This document shows, one piece after another, positions 14,288 through 17,113 of a stretch of DNA of 17,113 bases. Origin of the DNA: an uncultured Pseudomonadales bacterium (GTDB lineage: Bacteria; Pseudomonadota; Gammaproteobacteria; Pseudomonadales; Cellvibrionaceae); NCBI GenBank assembly GCA_938048505.1, contig CALIUX010000189.1, positions 1 to 17,113 on the forward strand, given 5' to 3'. A program made the position numbers and the translations under genes. The notes beneath the pieces were generated by a model. That model saw nothing but the letters and a program-made list of their open reading frames with translations, was not told the DNA's origin and made no database searches. The first letter of the stretch is position 1. The number at the start of each line of letters is the position of its first letter.

Positions 14288-17113
14288 ATGATGAGCCTGC
14301 AGTCTGACCCATTAACGACGTTGCGACAGCGCAGCATTAGCCTATTAGGGCTTATGCTTTTGTGCTTTTGGTCGCTGTCTGTCGTTGTGTCTGCAGCAAT
14401 GCCCGAAGCGGGTACTCTTATTGAAAACCAAGCCAGCGTGTCGTATATCGACAGCACCGATGGCACAGAAAATAGTATTACCTCTAATATTTCGACATTT
14501 CGAGTCGCCGCGGTTCCGGCCCTAGTACTCGAATCCGACCAAGCCGTATTTGCTCGCCCCGCAACAACATTTAATCTTGCGCATGTGCTGAGAAATACAG
14601 GCAATAGCATTGATTCTTATACGCTGACTCTTGCAAATGTGAGTGGCGATGATTTCCAACTCAGTAACTTGGGCGTTTACCTTGATGCCAATAATAATGG
14701 CTTGCGTGATGCTGGCGAAGTCGCTCTAACGGTTACACCTCCAGTGATGCCTGGTGAGCAGCTAAACTTGGTGATTAGTGGCCAATCTGCTGCGCTACCC
14801 ATTGCAGATGGCGCGCAAGCGCAGCTCACTTTAACGGCTACGTCTTCTCAGGATACGGCTATTTCAGCAACCAATACAGACAGCGTTACCATTGCGAGCA
14901 ACGCTGTTTTTAGATTATCTAAAACCAACTTTCCTGAGTGCGCCACGCCAGTGCCTGCTGGCGGTGATATTCAATATACATTGAGTGTGACCAATGCGAG
15001 CACGCTTATGGCCGAGCCGCGTGATTTTGCTATTGGCGGCGATACAATAAGTGGGTTCGTATTGGCTGATGTTATTCCGGCTAATACATATTTAATCCCA
15101 GAGCAAACGTTTGAGTTTTCACCCGCAACATCAATACCTGTTGTACAACTTGCAGAGAAGTTAGGCTCAGCCGAGTGGTTGCCTTACAGTGACTGGGATG
15201 GCACAACAACGGTTGCGCAAATAGGGTTGTTTTTGCAGGAAAATGCATTGTCTCCTGCGCAAGAAGGCCGCTTTCGTTTTTCATTGCGTGTGAATGACTT
15301 TGTTACGCAGGGTACGCGTGTTCTTAATACGGCAACGATGGACCTCGATAATGACAGTGTTGCTGATTTCACAACGGAAGAAGTCTGTAATGATATTTTG
15401 GCTGAAGACAGCGAAGGCAATCCTGTTACCGCGCAAATTCGCTTTTTAGAGCCAACAAATGCCTTGCAAGTTGCAGGTACGCCCCCGAACTTTTCTGAAG
15501 ATGGCGATTTTAATGATGTTGGCGTTTACCGCTTAGATTCCAGTCCTAATTACAACCTGATCAAGCACGGTGTGTATATTGAGGTGCGCTCGACAAGCCT
15601 CAATACCTTGTCATATGCCCCCGATGGCCAAACTCGAGCGATTCGTGTTGCCCTGAGTTCGCTAGAGACAGAAGATTCTCTGATTGTTTTAATGCTAGAA
15701 ACAGGCCCTAACTCGGGCGTATTTCGTAGTTTACGCCCCATTGCGTTATCGGAAACAACCGCCGGAAATGGCACAATTTGTACGACTGAAAACCTTGTTC
15801 CCGATTACACCAATCCTGCTGCAGAGCAGGCTTGTACATTATTGAGTACCAATAACGATAATCTACGTATTGAAATCCTTGATCCAGGCACCGAGGCATT
15901 ATTACTCGATGCGGCTGTAGTGGACCCTTTGGGTGTTGTCTTTGATGCCGTAACAGGTGAACCCATTAGTGGCGCAACGGTGAGTATCATTGATGTGGCA
16001 ACGGGCGAAAGAGCACGCAATCCTGATACGGGCGGTGAAACGCTTTTAGAACCGCAGATCACGGGTATTGATGGCCGCTATCAATACCCTCGCGTGTTTC
16101 CGGGTAACTACTACCTTGATATTCAAGCCCCAGAAGGCTTTGCGGCGCCCTCACGCGTTGCTATCGATGATTTGCCGAATGATTTTAATGTGAGTGAAGC
16201 CTCTTACGGTCGAAATGGCTTTGAGGGCACTACGCCCGACGCCGGTGTATTTACCTTAATGGAGGGAGATCCACCTTTAGTGGTTGATATCCCAATGGAT
16301 GCCACACAGTTGCCAGGCGAAAAAGACGGGCCAAAGTTAGTGCTTGATAAGTCGATATTGGTTGGCTCTGAACGTTTGAGTTTTTACGAGATTGATTTGG
16401 GTGATCGCGTTAAATACGTCATCAATGTGCGTAATGTAGGTGACTTATCGACTATTAATACCCGTGTTATTGATACTCCGCCTTTTGGCTATCGTTTTGA
16501 ATCAGGTACGGCCACCCAAAGTGGGCAGGTGATTACACCCGAGCGCAACGCGCAAAGCCAGTTGATTTTTCATCTGGATGAGCTGCCACCTGGTAGTGAT
16601 ATTGAAATTAGTTACATTTTAAAAGCCACAGCAGGTGCGGTGGATTCGGATGGCTTAAATACAGCATTTGCGATAGGCACCAACCCACAGAGCGATGCAG
16701 AAGTACGGTCTGAGACTGCTAATGCACGGCTTAAGCTCAAGCGAGAAGGTCTGCTTTCTGATCGTACAATCTTGTTTGGTAAAGTCTTTGTTGATGCAAC
16801 ATGTGATGGTATTCAAGCAAGGGGTGAATGGCCCATTGGTGGTGTGCGTATTTACCTAGAAGATGGTACCTATGTTGTAACTGATGAAAATGGTCAATAC
16901 AGTTTATATGGCGTTAAGCCTGGCCAGCACGTCTTAAAAGTAGACCCGTTGACTGTGCCCGCGGGTATTCGACCTATCCCAACTCAAACACGTCATGGGG
17001 CTGATCCAGAATCTCGGTTTGTGGATGTTGTCTCTTTTGAATATCACCGTGCTGACTTTGTATATGAATGCCCCGGTATTATTGCCAATGTTGTGTATGA
17101 CGAACTGAAGAAG
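14288..17113 (+). CDS. Very large exported DUF11 / SdrD-B-like surface protein, N-terminal 942 residues (runs off the right edge)
   Basis: The open frame is uninterrupted to the window edge. A long signal sequence (RQRSISLLGLMLLCFWSLSV) should be cleaved near VSA-AMP, residue about 38. The mature N-terminus (PEAGTLIENQASVSY, then VLRNTGNSIDSYTL and GVYLDANNNGLRDAGE) parallels that of the preceding protein. Further DUF11-like modules lie near 215-360 and 690-810. A carboxypeptidase-regulatory-like domain spans about 546-625 (DPLGVVFDAVTGEPISGATV, GIDGRYQYPRVFPGNYYL). An SdrD-B-like module spans about 830-905 (FGKVFVDATCDGIQ, VTDENGQYSLYGVKPGQHVL). By family habit an outer-membrane barrel or OmpA-like end could follow, but it is not in the window. 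The start ATG at 14288 (or 14291) has only a distant GGAG, 14 bases away. Function is unknown; surface display, adhesion or anchoring its paralogue are possibilities. Confidence 0.85.
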   Translation, partial: MMSLQSDPLTTLRQRSISLLGLMLLCFWSLSVVVSAAMPEAGTLIENQASVSYIDSTDGTENSITSNISTFRVAAVPALVLESDQAVFARPATTFNLAHVLRNTGNSIDSYTLTLANVSGDDFQLSNLGVYLDANNNGLRDAGEVALTVTPPVMPGEQLNLVISGQSAALPIADGAQAQLTLTATSSQDTAISATNTDSVTIASNAVFRLSKTNFPECATPVPAGGDIQYTLSVTNASTLMAEPRDFAIGGDTISGFVLADVIPANTYLIPEQTFEFSPATSIPVVQLAEKLGSAEWLPYSDWDGTTTVAQIGLFLQENALSPAQEGRFRFSLRVNDFVTQGTRVLNTATMDLDNDSVADFTTEEVCNDILAEDSEGNPVTAQIRFLEPTNALQVAGTPPNFSEDGDFNDVGVYRLDSSPNYNLIKHGVYIEVRSTSLNTLSYAPDGQTRAIRVALSSLETEDSLIVLMLETGPNSGVFRSLRPIALSETTAGNGTICTTENLVPDYTNPAAEQACTLLSTNNDNLRIEILDPGTEALLLDAAVVDPLGVVFDAVTGEPISGATVSIIDVATGERARNPDTGGETLLEPQITGIDGRYQYPRVFPGNYYLDIQAPEGFAAPSRVAIDDLPNDFNVSEASYGRNGFEGTTPDAGVFTLMEGDPPLVVDIPMDATQLPGEKDGPKLVLDKSILVGSERLSFYEIDLGDRVKYVINVRNVGDLSTINTRVIDTPPFGYRFESGTATQSGQVITPERNAQSQLIFHLDELPPGSDIEISYILKATAGAVDSDGLNTAFAIGTNPQSDAEVRSETANARLKLKREGLLSDRTILFGKVFVDATCDGIQARGEWPIGGVRIYLEDGTYVVTDENGQYSLYGVKPGQHVLKVDPLTVPAGIRPIPTQTRHGADPESRFVDVVSFEYHRADFVYECPGIIANVVYDELKK

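Overview
The window reads as a piece of chromosome from a Gram-negative gammaproteobacterium, probably marine and close to the Cellvibrionales/Pseudomonadales. This placement is inferred, not tested. It rests on an hsbA-hsbR-hptB-like signalling operon in the Pseudomonas order, an iron-sulfur APS-type CysH, a YlqF-type GTPase, and large secreted DUF11 proteins. I saw no rRNA, tRNA, CRISPR array, insertion sequence or phage gene.

Left part (1-5200). The first half of dxs (isoprenoid precursor synthesis) runs off the left edge on the minus strand, with a good sigma-70 promoter just upstream. Next come an HDOD signalling protein (minus) and the circularly permuted ribosome-assembly GTPase YlqF (plus). 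The most unusual protein follows: a CheY-like receiver joined by a coiled linker to one membrane segment and an unrecognised periplasmic domain. A strong hairpin separates it from the convergent cysH.

Middle (5227-9489). cysH encodes an assimilatory APS reductase with the [4Fe-4S] cysteines. After a 500-base gap rich in inverted repeats comes a tight three-gene partner-switching operon: a STAS anti-sigma antagonist, a receiver-PP2C-HATPase regulator starting at TTG, and an Hpt phosphotransfer protein. The order matches hsbA-hsbR-hptB of Pseudomonas aeruginosa. A phosphorelay should enter through Hpt, reach the receiver, and set the balance between dephosphorylation and phosphorylation of the STAS protein. 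A minus-strand periplasmic thioredoxin-like gene overlaps the 3' end of the Hpt gene.

Right part (9490-17113). A 600-base gap holds tandem terminator-like hairpins with no obvious gene in front of them. Three genes for exported DUF11-type proteins follow on the plus strand: a small one (162 aa), a large one (1124 aa), and a very large one that runs off the right edge (942 aa seen). The two large proteins share a matching mature N-terminus and look like tandem paralogues. The last also carries carboxypeptidase-regulatory-like and SdrD-B-like folds, and a membrane or OmpA-like anchor may lie past the edge. Together they suggest a secreted or cell-surface assembly of unknown function.
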